This document shows positions 45,121-54,931 of a DNA stretch of 64,000 nucleotides, one piece after another (position 1 is the stretch's first letter; each line of letters opens with the position of its first letter). Position numbers and translations under genes: made by a program. The DNA comes from an uncultured Flavobacteriaceae bacterium (GTDB taxonomy: Bacteria; Bacteroidota; Bacteroidia; Flavobacteriales; Flavobacteriaceae). The notes beneath the pieces were generated by a model, which made no database searches, was not told the DNA's origin, and worked only from the letters and a program-made list of their open reading frames with translations. The stretch is taken from positions 62,001 to 126,000 of the forward strand of contig CANMLX010000004.1 of assembly GCA_947498845.1 (NCBI GenBank). Reading direction: 5' to 3'.

Positions 45121-46087
45121 TAGTAAGCGCAAAAAAATATACATAGCTGGACACAACGGTATGGTTGGTCGTGCCATATGGCGAAATTTAAAAAAACATG
45201 GTTATAGCAACCTAATTGGAGTTTCTAGTAAAGATCTTGATCTAAGGTTACAAAACAACGTTAATACATTCTTTAGAGAACAACAACCAGATATCGTAAT
45301 TGATGCTGCAGCTGTTGTAGGTGGCATATTAGCCAATGACACCTATCCTTATGAGTTTTTAATGGATAACATGCTCATTCAAAACAATTTAATAAAAGCA
45401 TCACATAAAACCGATGTAGAAAAATTTATTTTTTTAGGCAGTTCCTGTATTTACCCTAAAAATGCTGTGCAGCCCATTACCGAAAATGCTTTGCTAACAA
45501 ACGCCTTAGAGCCTACAAACCAATGGTATGCTATTGCAAAGATTTCTGGTGTAAAGCTATGTGAAGCCATTAGAAAACAATACAACAAGGATTTTGTGAG
45601 TTTAATGCCCACTAATTTATATGGTACTCATGATAATTTTGACCTAAAAACATCACATGTATTGCCTGCATTAATAAGAAAATTTCATGAAGCAAAATTG
45701 AATAATCATAGCCCAGTAGTTTTATGGGGATCTGGTAATCCATTACGCGAATTTTTACATGTAGACGATCTAGCAAAAGCGGTTGTTTTTGCTGTAGAAA
45801 ATACACTCCCTGAAAATTTATATAATGTGGGTACAGGAAAAGATATTTCAATTAAAGAATTAGCGTCAATTATACAGGAAATTGTAGCGCATAAGGGAGC
45901 GATAAAATGGGATACCTCAAAACCAGATGGCACTCCCAGAAAGCTTTTGGATGTCTCTAAAATAAACGCATTAGGCTGGGAAGCAAAAATAGGTTTAAAA
46001 GAAGGTATAAAAAGTACATACCATTGGTTTTGTGATAATATTGATATTATTAAAGAAGTTTCAATACACGAAAGTAATACGGTATAA
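45113..46087 (+). CDS. fcl: GDP-L-fucose synthase
   Basis: Fcl epimerises and reduces the Gmd product to GDP-L-fucose. The 324-residue protein has the NADP site [20 protein letters not shown], the motif [20 protein letters not shown], the catalytic triad [18 protein letters not shown] plus [16 protein letters not shown] (Tyr-xxx-Lys), and [12 protein letters not shown]. It overlaps gmd. The polymer made by this cluster therefore very probably contains L-fucose or a 6-deoxy derivative. GDP-mannose synthesis genes (manA, manB, manC) are not nearby and must lie elsewhere. Confidence 0.96.
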   Translation: MNNSKRKKIYIAGHNGMVGRAIWRNLKKHGYSNLIGVSSKDLDLRLQNNVNTFFREQQPDIVIDAAAVVGGILANDTYPYEFLMDNMLIQNNLIKASHKTDVEKFIFLGSSCIYPKNAVQPITENALLTNALEPTNQWYAIAKISGVKLCEAIRKQYNKDFVSLMPTNLYGTHDNFDLKTSHVLPALIRKFHEAKLNNHSPVVLWGSGNPLREFLHVDDLAKAVVFAVENTLPENLYNVGTGKDISIKELASIIQEIVAHKGAIKWDTSKPDGTPRKLLDVSKINALGWEAKIGLKEGIKSTYHWFCDNIDIIKEVSIHESNTV

Positions 46088-46131
46088 ACCATTATCAACT
46101 CTAATGATTAAACATATAGAAGCAATTTATA

Positions 46132-47406
46132 TTGGAAAATATTACTAACTATTTAAAAAAAAACTTTTTTACATCCATAGGGAAAATCGCCCTAATTTCA
46201 TTAACAACATTGCTTTTACTTCCCTTAATAATAAAACGTATAGGCCTAGAACTTTATGGTGTAGTGAGTTTAACGTTACTTTTTAGTGGGGTCTCTTCTT
46301 TGGTAGATTTGGGCTTATCTAAAGCTGTTGTTTTATTAAGTGGTGAAAAAAAGTTAACCGAAAATGAAGTTGTATGCTCTGCGCTCATTATAAACCTCTC
46401 CATAATAAGTCTATTATTTGTTGTTTTTATTATGCTTCAGTTATTGTCAATAGATCTTTTAGGAACTAATTTAAATGTTGATAAAACAACTAAGTTTCTT
46501 ATTTTAAATATAGGGTTTCTTCTTTTAACGTTTATGCTATTAAATAACCTTTGTAGAGCTATTTTAGAAGCTAATTATTTAATGCACATCGTTAACTTAA
46601 GTTTAGCGATATATACGCCTGTTTTATACCTTTCAATATTTATTCTCAGCTTTTTTACAACTCATGTTATCTATTATGTTTTAACACCTTTACTACTTAC
46701 ATTACTTCTATTTGTGTTTAATGTAATCTATATAAAATCAAAAACACAAATAAAGCGTTGTAAAGTAGATTGGGTTAAGATAAAATACGTCTTTAAAAAC
46801 TCTATTGGGTTTTTAAATCTGGGACTAATAAATAGCATGGTAATCCCTGTGATGCAATATTTATTTGTTCTTATTGTAGCAGATGTTAGTCTTTATGCAC
46901 TATTCGACCTATCGTTTAAAATAGCCATTTTAGCTAATAGTGTAATTGTATCCCTATCAATGCCCATGTTTGCTGTTTTTTCTAAAGAATCTAAAACAAG
47001 AAGAATGGTTAACATAGCATTAAAAGTGTTTTACCTTTCTGGAGGCATGTATATTATAATGCTTATTGGCTATTACTTTATAGGGAATTTTGCACTTTCA
47101 TTTCTAGATTTAGCAAAAGATAACTTAGATGTGCTTTATAGTATTACATTTTTACTCATAGCTTCTATTGGAAGTGCTGGAGTTGTTGAAGTATTTTATC
47201 GCTATTTTATGGGAATTAAAAAATTGACTAAAGCATTTTTAATGAAATTAATTATTCCTGTTTTTGCTTTAGCCTTTTTCTTTGCTTTGAATCAATTTAG
47301 TCATATCAATAGGTTTATTTATGCCTACTCCATAGGTGTATTTGTTAGTTCTATTATTGTAATAGTATTCTTTTTAAAAGAGGAAAAAAAAATTATAAAA
47401 CAGTAA
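46132..47406 (+). CDS. wzx: Polysaccharide flippase (Wzx-like)
   Basis: The 424-residue protein starts with TTG 46132; no in-frame ATG precedes the first hydrophobic segment. About 12-14 hydrophobic segments span it. The N-terminal IALISLTTLLLLPLIIKRIG, with LELYGVVSLTLLFSG and LVDLGLSKAVVLL, matches the MOP/Wzx pattern (LGxxxYGxxxL...LxDlGl). It flips lipid-linked repeat units across the inner membrane. It lies between fcl and the polymerase-like gene, with a 3-base gap to the latter. Confidence 0.85.
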   Translation: MENITNYLKKNFFTSIGKIALISLTTLLLLPLIIKRIGLELYGVVSLTLLFSGVSSLVDLGLSKAVVLLSGEKKLTENEVVCSALIINLSIISLLFVVFIMLQLLSIDLLGTNLNVDKTTKFLILNIGFLLLTFMLLNNLCRAILEANYLMHIVNLSLAIYTPVLYLSIFILSFFTTHVIYYVLTPLLLTLLLFVFNVIYIKSKTQIKRCKVDWVKIKYVFKNSIGFLNLGLINSMVIPVMQYLFVLIVADVSLYALFDLSFKIAILANSVIVSLSMPMFAVFSKESKTRRMVNIALKVFYLSGGMYIIMLIGYYFIGNFALSFLDLAKDNLDVLYSITFLLIASIGSAGVVEVFYRYFMGIKKLTKAFLMKLIIPVFALAFFFALNQFSHINRFIYAYSIGVFVSSIIVIVFFLKEEKKIIKQ

Positions 47407-47409
47407 AAT

Positions 47410-48690
47410 ATGATTGTATTACTTGCTCTATTTTACACAATAGCGATATATCTTGGTGTAAGAAAACCAAGCTACTATGTAATCTACTATATTTTGGCTT
47501 CTACCAAATTTTTAGGGTTTGTAGATCCTGGGTCCTTTATTATTGGAGGTATAGAAATAGGGTATTTTGGACTCAACCTCATTACTGTTTTTAGCTTGTT
47601 TTTTTACAGACAATGGTACGATTTGCCTAAGCAAATAAAACCATTAATGCTTTTATTTTTTCTCATGCTAACTTATGGCTTATTTAAACCTGTTTTTGAT
47701 GGTAATTCTTCTATAATAAAAGCCCTTATTTCTAGCAAAGAACTATGGTATTATGCCCTATTTTTCTATTTATTTGTTTATCGCGATTTAATACATAAAG
47801 CTTTAATGGTATCATTTATAAAATACCTAGGGGTTTATTTAGCTAGTATGTATATTGTAGGGACTATTTTACCTCAAATAACTCCTCCTTCGTATTACAA
47901 TGGACTGCATGTAAGAACATTTTTTCCAACTTATATAAGTTTAGCACTATTCCTGTTTAGTATAGACTTAAAATTTTCTAATGTACGCCGTTTAAATCAT
48001 AGAATTTATGTAGTAATTCTAATATTAGGTTTGTGTTTAGCGCGTCATTTAAGCTTAGCAGTAATGAGTATTTTAGGGTTTATAGTTTACAAATACGTAT
48101 ATAACAGGCATCTTATTCTACAAAAGTATTCCATTTTTGCCCTTTTAGTCATTTCATTTTTTGTTACTATTTTTTCAATAGTTTTTGTGCAAGACCTCTA
48201 TTACGATGTTATTAATACCATTAACGGCATCGTTACTGGAGAAGATGGTGCTTTAAGTTCAAGAGATATTTACAATGAGTTTAGATGGAGAGCTATAAAC
48301 GAAAACAAAGCATTTGGATATGGTTTTATACACAAATCTTCTAAACTCATGAATTATTTAGGATCTGACACTTCAAATAGGTTTATGGAAAGCTTAGGTG
48401 TTGTAGATTCTGGATTTGTTGATATGCTTGCCAAATTTGGCTATGTAGGTACAGCGATTATTTTAGGGATATATATAAAATATTCGGTGACGGGATTTTT
48501 TAGACCATATGTTAACCCTTTGTCCTTAGTATTATCTATGTACTTATTACAGTACATCTTTATTAATTATACCTGGTCTGTTTATACATTTTCACATGGC
48601 ATCATTCCGGCTTGTATTGCGTTCTATTTTATGTTCGAAAGTATTAAAGAAATGAATTTAGAAAACAATTTAAAGCTACAAAATATTTAA
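47410..48690 (+). CDS. wzy: Polysaccharide polymerase (Wzy-like)
   Basis: The 426-residue protein has about eleven hydrophobic segments and little sequence conservation, as is normal for Wzy. The large loop between the late segments contains GEDGALSSRDIYNEFRWRAI and FGYGFIHKSS, features that recall the O-antigen polymerase loop (PL motifs with Arg). Its position just after Wzx supports the role: it would join repeat units on undecaprenyl diphosphate at the periplasmic face. A polymerase for another surface glycan cannot be excluded. Confidence 0.7.
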   Translation: MIVLLALFYTIAIYLGVRKPSYYVIYYILASTKFLGFVDPGSFIIGGIEIGYFGLNLITVFSLFFYRQWYDLPKQIKPLMLLFFLMLTYGLFKPVFDGNSSIIKALISSKELWYYALFFYLFVYRDLIHKALMVSFIKYLGVYLASMYIVGTILPQITPPSYYNGLHVRTFFPTYISLALFLFSIDLKFSNVRRLNHRIYVVILILGLCLARHLSLAVMSILGFIVYKYVYNRHLILQKYSIFALLVISFFVTIFSIVFVQDLYYDVINTINGIVTGEDGALSSRDIYNEFRWRAINENKAFGYGFIHKSSKLMNYLGSDTSNRFMESLGVVDSGFVDMLAKFGYVGTAIILGIYIKYSVTGFFRPYVNPLSLVLSMYLLQYIFINYTWSVYTFSHGIIPACIAFYFMFESIKEMNLENNLKLQNI

Positions 48691-48694
48691 GCCT

Positions 48695-49279
48695 ATGAGT
48701 CGTATACTAAAATTAATTAAAAGTGATCTTGTAAAGGGAAATTCTAATTTAGAAACAACAGGTTTTAAGCTTGTAGTTTACTTCTTTATTTCCCGATTTA
48801 TAAGAACAGTTATTTTAGTAAGGCTACTTAAAAGCAGCTATAAATTAATACGTTTTATCGCTTCCAGACTACTTCGTAAAAAGCATATAGAAATAGGTGA
48901 AAATGTTTCAATAAAAAAAGGGTTTTTATTACCACATCCTTGGTGCATTATTATTGCAGATGAGACAAAATTAGGAGAACATGTGTCTGTTGGACAATAT
49001 GTTACAATTGGTGGTAATTTTAAAAAAAATATTAAAAACGCCAATGGAACTGTTCAAAAATTACCCATTATTGGTAATCGCGTTATTATTGGTCCCGGAG
49101 CCGTCATTGGAGGTCCAATTACTATAGGCGACGATGTAATTATTGGAGCTAATGCAGTAGTTACCCATAACATTCCTTCAAACTCAATAGTATATGGACA
49201 AAACAAAATTTCTAAAAAGAAAATAAAAATTCCCGAAAAGGGAGATACCTATGTTATAATTAAAAACGATAAGAGTTAA
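48695..49279 (+). CDS. Hexapeptide-repeat acetyltransferase (serine acetyltransferase-like)
   Basis: The 194-residue protein has an N-terminal helical part and then a left-handed beta helix from about residue 65. Repeats include IEIGENVSIKKGFLLPHP, LGEHVSVGQYVTIGG, IIGNRVIIGPGAVIGGPITI and GDDVIIGANAVVTHNIPSNS. The catalytic-type HPWCII segment is typical of the CysE/NodL relatives in polysaccharide loci. It probably O-acetylates a sugar of the repeat unit. It shares its stop base with the start of the next gene. Confidence 0.88.
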   Translation: MSRILKLIKSDLVKGNSNLETTGFKLVVYFFISRFIRTVILVRLLKSSYKLIRFIASRLLRKKHIEIGENVSIKKGFLLPHPWCIIIADETKLGEHVSVGQYVTIGGNFKKNIKNANGTVQKLPIIGNRVIIGPGAVIGGPITIGDDVIIGANAVVTHNIPSNSIVYGQNKISKKKIKIPEKGDTYVIIKNDKS

Positions 49280-50364
49280 TGAATATACTGTATTTACTAC
49301 CATCTTATAACCTTTATGGAGGCACGCCTAAAAAAACATTAGACCTCATAAAACATTCACATAACCCGTCTTTTTTATATGTCTGGTCTAAAGCTTATGC
49401 CGAAGAGTTCAAGCAAGAGTTTATAGATTGCGACACCGTTATTTACGATAATGTTTCAGGAAGAAATGTTTTAAGGCATGTATTAAATTTACTAAAAATA
49501 GTGGATAAACATAATATACAAATCATACAATCTCAATTCTTTTTTGGAGAATTATTGGCTGGTTTAATTAAATTATTTCGTCCTAAAATAAAAACCATTA
49601 TCGCTTTTGTTGGTTCCAGGTCTCCAGGCAAAGTAAAAAGAACCATACTAAAATCTATTTACAAAAAAGTTGATGCTTTTGTATACATATCTAAATATGT
49701 TAAAAAAGAAAAAGAATTAGTTTTCCCCAAGTTGAAAAAATATAATGGCTATATAATTTACAATGGCACCAATAAGCCAAAACCAGATAATGATTTTGAA
49801 GAAGCACCTTCAAACAATAACTTTAACCTATTATGTGTATCTGGTTTAACAAAAATTAAAAATGTTCAAGTACTCATAGAAAGTATGAGTATGTTGCTTA
49901 AACTAGGTCATAAATCCATAACATTATTAGTTGCTGGTGATGGTCCGGAAAAGGAAAACTTTGAGCTCCAAATAAAAGAAAAAAACTTACAAAACAACAT
50001 TAAACTTTTAGGATACAAAAAAAATATAGGTATGCTACTAAACAAAGCAGATGTATTTGTACACCCTTGCTATATAGAAGGTTTTGGTATCGCTGTAGCT
50101 GAAGCTATGATGGCTAAAAAACCTATAATTGTATCTAATGCTGGCGCACTCCCCGAACTTATTACTAATAACAAAACAGGTCTGGTTGTTCCTCCCTTTA
50201 AACCATTACAATGGGCAGAAGCTATTATTAGGTTAAAGGAAAATAAAGCGCTTTGTAAAAAACTAGCTCAACAAGCAAAAGTACATGCAGAACATACATT
50301 TTCGATTAAAAATTATGTCGATAACTATAGTCAACTCTATAAAACGGTAGTAAAACAAGCATGA
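49279..50364 (+). CDS. Glycosyltransferase family 4
   Basis: The 361-residue protein has two Rossmann domains in the GT-B fold. The C-terminal donor-site motif is EGFGIAVAEAMMAKKPIIVS, followed by NAGALPELI. The N-terminal acceptor side starts with ILYLLPSYNLYGGTPKKTLD. The middle has LLCVSGLTKIKNVQVLIESM. The enzyme is a retaining cytoplasmic glycosyltransferase that adds one sugar of the repeat unit. The substrate cannot be read from sequence. It overlaps its neighbours by one and four bases. Confidence 0.93.
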   Translation: MNILYLLPSYNLYGGTPKKTLDLIKHSHNPSFLYVWSKAYAEEFKQEFIDCDTVIYDNVSGRNVLRHVLNLLKIVDKHNIQIIQSQFFFGELLAGLIKLFRPKIKTIIAFVGSRSPGKVKRTILKSIYKKVDAFVYISKYVKKEKELVFPKLKKYNGYIIYNGTNKPKPDNDFEEAPSNNNFNLLCVSGLTKIKNVQVLIESMSMLLKLGHKSITLLVAGDGPEKENFELQIKEKNLQNNIKLLGYKKNIGMLLNKADVFVHPCYIEGFGIAVAEAMMAKKPIIVSNAGALPELITNNKTGLVVPPFKPLQWAEAIIRLKENKALCKKLAQQAKVHAEHTFSIKNYVDNYSQLYKTVVKQA

Positions 50365-51470
50365 AAATTTTAATATTCCATCCTTCTCTGGCACCTTATC
50401 GTGTTGATTTTTTCAATACTTTGAATGAGAATTTTGATGCTAAATTTTATTTTTTTCATGACAATGTTCTGGATCAAAAGTTTAATCAAAATAAACTTAA
50501 GCAAGAGTTAAATTTTCAGTGTAATTACTTAAATAAAGGTTTAAGTTTTTTTGGTAGACCAATTAGGTTTGGCATAACTAAAATTATTAAAACAAACAAG
50601 CCAGACACAATTATCTGCCCAGAATATGGTTTAATCACATTATTTATTACGCTAGCTAGTTTCTTTTTTAGAAAAAAATATAAGGTATTTACTATTTGCG
50701 ATGATAGTATTGCCATGTCTGCCAACACAAAACCGCTACGAAAAATATGCCGCAGTTTTTTAGTAAAAGCACTCGATGGTATTATTCTAACTAACCAAGA
50801 TATTGTTAATTGGTATACATTAAATTTAAACATAAAATGCAAGTTATTAACCTTCCCAATTATAATTAATGAGCATGCGTTTAGAAATAAACTAAAAAAC
50901 AGCCTTAAAACAGCAAAAACCATTATTAATAACTTTAAACTAAGTGATAAAAAAGTTATTTTATTTGTGGGAAGATTGGTTAAAGTAAAAAACCTGCCAA
51001 CTTTAATAAAAAGTTTTAGTAAGGTTAGAAAAGACAACATAATGCTTGTTTTAGTTGGAAGCGGTGATGAACAAGAAACGCTAAAATTATTGGTTAGTGA
51101 ATTACAGCTAAACCAAAATGTCATCTTTGCAGGAAGGCAGGAAGGTACTACACTACTAGCCTGGTATGCTATTACAAACGTTTTTATTTTGCCCAGTATT
51201 AGTGAAGCTTTTGGTGCAGTTGTTAATGAAGCATTGCTTTCTGGGAGTTACGTTTTATGTTCTGAGTTAGCAGGGGCCAAATGCTTAATACAAAATGGTA
51301 TTAATGGCAGGGTATTTAATCCTTATAATCATAACGCATTTAAAAAAGCACTTGAAGAGGGCTTAGAAAAAGCGCCTATTATTACTGGTAATATTTCTTT
51401 AAAACCATCTTTAATGCAGTTATCGTATCATGATGCAGTGGCGCTACTTATCAATCAACTAAAACATTAA
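50361..51470 (+). CDS. Glycosyltransferase family 4 (second)
   Basis: The 369-residue GT-B protein opens with ILIFHPSLAPYRVDFFNTLN, a common start for enzymes that transfer to lipid-linked sugars. It has VILFVGRLVKVKNLPTLIKS in the middle and SISEAFGAVVNEALLSGSYV for the donor site. The segment ICDDSIAMSANTKPL is unusual but does not disturb the fold. The start overlaps the previous gene by 4 bases (ATGA). It adds another sugar of the repeat unit. Confidence 0.92.
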   Translation: MKILIFHPSLAPYRVDFFNTLNENFDAKFYFFHDNVLDQKFNQNKLKQELNFQCNYLNKGLSFFGRPIRFGITKIIKTNKPDTIICPEYGLITLFITLASFFFRKKYKVFTICDDSIAMSANTKPLRKICRSFLVKALDGIILTNQDIVNWYTLNLNIKCKLLTFPIIINEHAFRNKLKNSLKTAKTIINNFKLSDKKVILFVGRLVKVKNLPTLIKSFSKVRKDNIMLVLVGSGDEQETLKLLVSELQLNQNVIFAGRQEGTTLLAWYAITNVFILPSISEAFGAVVNEALLSGSYVLCSELAGAKCLIQNGINGRVFNPYNHNAFKKALEEGLEKAPIITGNISLKPSLMQLSYHDAVALLINQLKH

Positions 51471-51490
51471 TATACTAGAGCTGTAACTAA

Positions 51491-52654
51491 ATGAAAATAT
51501 TAATTATACATAATAAATATGGAAAGTATAGTGGTGAAGAAGCTGTAGTAGATGCCCAAATAAAGCTTTTAGAGTCTAATGGAAATAAGGTAATCACTTA
51601 TTTTAGAAGTAGTGAAGAACTTGAGAAAGTCCCTAATGCTAAATTTAATGCTTTTTTTACAGCATTTTATAATTCTAAAACCATAAATGAAATAAAAGCA
51701 TTGCTATTAAAAGAGCAACCAAATATAGTTCATATACATAATTTGTATCCTATAATATCCCCAGCTATTCTACCAGAAATAAAAAAAATGGGAATACCAA
51801 TAGTTATGACAGTACATAACTACAGATTACTTTGCCCAAATGGGTTATTTTACACTAATGGTCGTATTTGCGAAAAGTGTACAGGTTTTGGTAAAGAATT
51901 ACATGGAATTATTAACAACTGCGAAGCCTCACTTTTTAAAAGTACAGGTTATGCGCTTAGAAATTTATGGTCCAGACTTAAAAAATACTACATGAATAAT
52001 GTCGATGCCTATTTATGCTTAACCGAATTTCAAAAAACAAAACTTTCTAATAATAATTTCGATAGAAATAAATGCTTTGTTATACCAAACGCTTACAACA
52101 AGCCTGTTGAAGCCATTAATTACGATTTTAATAAACGCCAATACATTGCTTTTGCAGGAAGAATAAGTCCAGAAAAAGGCATCCCTATTTTACTGGAAAC
52201 TGCTAAAAAACTACCACATATTCCATTTAAGTTAGCGGGACATATGCGTAAAGGCTATGAAAAAGTATTAAATATCCCTAAAAATGTAGAATTATTAGGA
52301 ATGCTTAATACTAAAGAAATGAAACTATTCTATTCTAAAGCAAGGCTATATCTGCATACTAGTGTATGTTACGAAGGGTTTCCTATGGTATTTCCAGAAG
52401 CTATGGCCTATAAATTACCTATAATTGCTCCGAATATGGCAGGATATCCAGAAATTTCTGAACATAACTTTAATGGCCTTTTGTTTACTCCGGAAAATGT
52501 TGAGCACCTTACTCAAACTATTTTTAATATCTGGAACGATACTGTTAAACTTAAACAAATGGGAGATAATGGGTTTAATAAAATGAAAGAGAAGTATACT
52601 ATCAACCATTATTATAAGTCTTTAATTTCTGTTTATAAACTGTTTTATAAATAA
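51491..52654 (+). CDS. Glycosyltransferase family 4 (third)
   Basis: The 387-residue GT-B protein starts with ILIIHNKYGKYSGEEAVVDA. The motif HNYRLLCPNGLFYTNGR with ICEKCTG is characteristic of a subgroup acting in exopolysaccharide loci. The donor motif is YEGFPMVFPEAMAYKLPI followed by MAGYPEI. It lies 20 bases after the previous gene. It ends the first part of the cluster; about 180 AT-rich bases follow before the WecG-like gene. Confidence 0.92.
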   Translation: MKILIIHNKYGKYSGEEAVVDAQIKLLESNGNKVITYFRSSEELEKVPNAKFNAFFTAFYNSKTINEIKALLLKEQPNIVHIHNLYPIISPAILPEIKKMGIPIVMTVHNYRLLCPNGLFYTNGRICEKCTGFGKELHGIINNCEASLFKSTGYALRNLWSRLKKYYMNNVDAYLCLTEFQKTKLSNNNFDRNKCFVIPNAYNKPVEAINYDFNKRQYIAFAGRISPEKGIPILLETAKKLPHIPFKLAGHMRKGYEKVLNIPKNVELLGMLNTKEMKLFYSKARLYLHTSVCYEGFPMVFPEAMAYKLPIIAPNMAGYPEISEHNFNGLLFTPENVEHLTQTIFNIWNDTVKLKQMGDNGFNKMKEKYTINHYYKSLISVYKLFYK

Positions 52655-52709
52655 GCTGTATTGAAGCAAAATCTTTACTTTTACATACTTAAAAATACCA
52701 TTTTATTAT

Positions 52710-52806
52710 TTTTTTGTAGCTTAAAACACAAGCACATATACGTATTTACTTATTTTTTGTAGTATTTTTTCTAAAAAAAATAACTTTTTGTCGGATTTTT
52801 TTGTAG
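52710..52806 (+). promoter_or_regulatory. Three TTTTTTGTAG repeats upstream of the WecG-like gene
   Basis: TTTTTTGTAG occurs at 52710-52719, 52753-52762 and 52797-52806, spaced 43 and 44 bases, about four helical turns apart. The last is followed by TTTAGCGATCGC. No well-placed promoter boxes were recognised. The regular spacing suggests protein binding or an internal promoter. Confidence 0.4.
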
Positions 52807-52836
52807 TTTAGCGATCGCAACCCAAATCTTGACATT

Positions 52837-53640
52837 ATGAACCTTCAAAGTAATCCTACATGGATAAGTAACAATTCTGAATATATTTATTTAGATAAAA
52901 TAAATAATCCAGAAACATTCAACTTAAAATCTATAATAAAAGATCATATATTTTCTTCTAACTTAAATGCTATTGATCTTAGTAAAAGATGTGTTATAAA
53001 TACAATAAACCCACATTCATTTTGTGTTTCAAGACAAGATAGTGCTTTTAAAAAAGCTTTAATGAGCAGCGATATTTTATTACCAGATGGTTCGGGTATT
53101 GTTCTAGCTTCTAATGTTTTGAATGGTAAGTCTATAAAAAAAATCGCTGGAGCAGATATTCATTTATATTTATTACAGTATGCAGCATCCAATAATAAGA
53201 AAGTATTTTATTTAGGAGCTTCACAAAATACGCTTAACCTAATCACTAAAAGATTGAATAAGGAATTTCCTAATATAAAAGTTTCAAGTTATTCACCTCC
53301 ATATAAATCTAAATTTACAACCGAGGATTCAAAGGAAATGATAAATAGAGTTAATGCATTTAAACCAGATATATTATTTGTAGGGATGACAGCTCCCAAA
53401 CAAGAAAAATGGGTAGAACACTATAAAAATTACCTAAGCCCTACTGTTATAACATCTATTGGAGCTGTTTTCGATTTTTACGCAGGTACGGTAAAAAGGT
53501 CAAGTCCATTCTGGATTAACCTTGGTTTAGAATGGTTACCAAGATTAATAAAAGAACCTAAAAGATTATGGAAAAGAAACTTTATTTCTACACCATTATT
53601 CCTACTAAACCTTAGTAAAGCAAAACTTAATATTAATTAA
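52837..53640 (+). CDS. WecG/TagA/CpsF family glycosyltransferase
   Basis: The 267-residue protein has the family's signature order: INTINPHSFCVSRQDSAFKK, LPDGSGIVLAS, KIAGADIHLYLLQYAA, VFYLGAS, FVGMTAPKQEKWVEH, and GAVFDFYAGTVKRSSPFWIN, ending with GLEWLPRLIKEPKRLWKR. GT26 enzymes add the second sugar (often ManNAc or ManNAcA) to a lipid-linked GlcNAc. Together with the WecA-like enzyme in the next gene it probably forms the first disaccharide of the repeat unit. Confidence 0.92.
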   Translation: MNLQSNPTWISNNSEYIYLDKINNPETFNLKSIIKDHIFSSNLNAIDLSKRCVINTINPHSFCVSRQDSAFKKALMSSDILLPDGSGIVLASNVLNGKSIKKIAGADIHLYLLQYAASNNKKVFYLGASQNTLNLITKRLNKEFPNIKVSSYSPPYKSKFTTEDSKEMINRVNAFKPDILFVGMTAPKQEKWVEHYKNYLSPTVITSIGAVFDFYAGTVKRSSPFWINLGLEWLPRLIKEPKRLWKRNFISTPLFLLNLSKAKLNIN

Positions 53641-53709
53641 AACTTAGATAAAATCACTTAACAAAATTTATTCCCCAAATTATTCAACCATAACTTAACC
53701 CTTTTTATC

Positions 53710-54873
53710 ATGAAAACAATAATTACTAGCTTTTCTCCCTCAGACTATAGATTAGTTTGCCTTTTTTCATCATTATTTATATCAGCTTTAGTATCTTATT
53801 TATCCTACCCTGTAATCATTAAAATTTCCAGGATAAAACAACTCATGCAAGAACCAGGAAGCAGAAGTTCACATTTTGTTAAAACACCTAACCTTGGTGG
53901 TATTGGTATATTTCTTGGAATAACAACAGTATTAACGCTTATAGGCGGTATACTTTCCTTTAACAATTTACCTTGCTTTATAGGTGCCCTTATTATTTTG
54001 TTTTTTACTGGTTTAAAAGATGATTTAATTGAATTATCACCAATAAACAAGTTAATGGGACAACTACTTGCTGCGTTATTTGTGATTATAATAACAGATG
54101 TAAGAATACATAGCTTTTTTGGGATTTTTGGCATATACAACTTGCCTTATTTGTTTTCTGTAGCTTTTACATTATTTGTTTTTATTTTACTAATCAACGC
54201 TTATAATTTAATTGATGGTGTTGATGGTTTAGCAGCAAGTGTTGCCATTACCTCCAGTATGCTGTTTGCGGTGTTTTTCTATAATTTAGGCAATACATTA
54301 TTACTAATGATTTCTTTAAGTCTAATAGGCACATTAATCACCTTTTTAGTCTTTAATTTTTCAAAAACCAAAAAAGTATTTATGGGTGATACCGGCTCTA
54401 TGATTATAGGCTTTTTAATGGCGTATCAAGCTATTAATTATCTTAACCTTTACAGTGCCGGAGCCGAAGTAAATACGTCTAGCCCGCCATTAATTGTTTT
54501 AGCTATTTTTAGTTATCCTCTAATGGATACTCTAAGAGTATTTATAATTCGTATTCAACAAAAAAGAAGTCCTTTTAGTGCAGATAAAAATCATTTACAC
54601 CATAATCTGTTATCACTTGGTTTTAAACATTGGCAAATCGCATTAATAGCTTCAATATATGTGTTATCAATATTTGGGTTAACGTTTACATGTATTAATG
54701 TTAATTTACATATAGCTCTTTTTTCCCTTATACTATTTAATGCTTGTACCTCAGCGATACCTTATCTCGCTCTACAGTTTAGAAAGACAACCATTAGAAC
54801 ATGTAACGAAAAACAAAGAGATAACAATTCATTAAGAAAATTCGCTAATCAAATTTTTAGTATTTTTCTTTAA
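53710..54873 (+). CDS. Undecaprenyl-phosphate sugar-1-phosphate transferase (WecA/MraY family)
   Basis: The 387-residue protein has about eleven transmembrane segments. The motifs of polyprenyl-phosphate N-acetylhexosamine transferases are all present: GGIGIFLGIT, FFTGLKDDLIELSPINKL (DDxxx), NLIDGVDGLAASVA, FMGDTGSMIIGFLM and KNHLHHNLLSLG. It starts repeat-unit synthesis by moving a GlcNAc-1-phosphate type sugar to the lipid carrier in the inner membrane. It lies next to the WecG-like gene, a classic pairing. Confidence 0.94.
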   Translation: MKTIITSFSPSDYRLVCLFSSLFISALVSYLSYPVIIKISRIKQLMQEPGSRSSHFVKTPNLGGIGIFLGITTVLTLIGGILSFNNLPCFIGALIILFFTGLKDDLIELSPINKLMGQLLAALFVIIITDVRIHSFFGIFGIYNLPYLFSVAFTLFVFILLINAYNLIDGVDGLAASVAITSSMLFAVFFYNLGNTLLLMISLSLIGTLITFLVFNFSKTKKVFMGDTGSMIIGFLMAYQAINYLNLYSAGAEVNTSSPPLIVLAIFSYPLMDTLRVFIIRIQQKRSPFSADKNHLHHNLLSLGFKHWQIALIASIYVLSIFGLTFTCINVNLHIALFSLILFNACTSAIPYLALQFRKTTIRTCNEKQRDNNSLRKFANQIFSIFL

Positions 54874-54931
54874 TTGTGTAGTATTTTACATGTATATTTT
54901 AATATATTTATGATGTATTAAACCCTCATAA

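Noticed and set aside
50525..51124. Minus-strand frame of 199 residues inside a glycosyltransferase gene
   Set aside because: The opposite strand encodes a clear GT4 protein with the expected motifs; this long frame is a by-product of the AT-rich code.
53805..54140. Minus-strand frame of 111 residues inside the WecA-like gene
   Set aside because: It is a shadow of a well-supported membrane enzyme and lacks a ribosome site and plausible composition.
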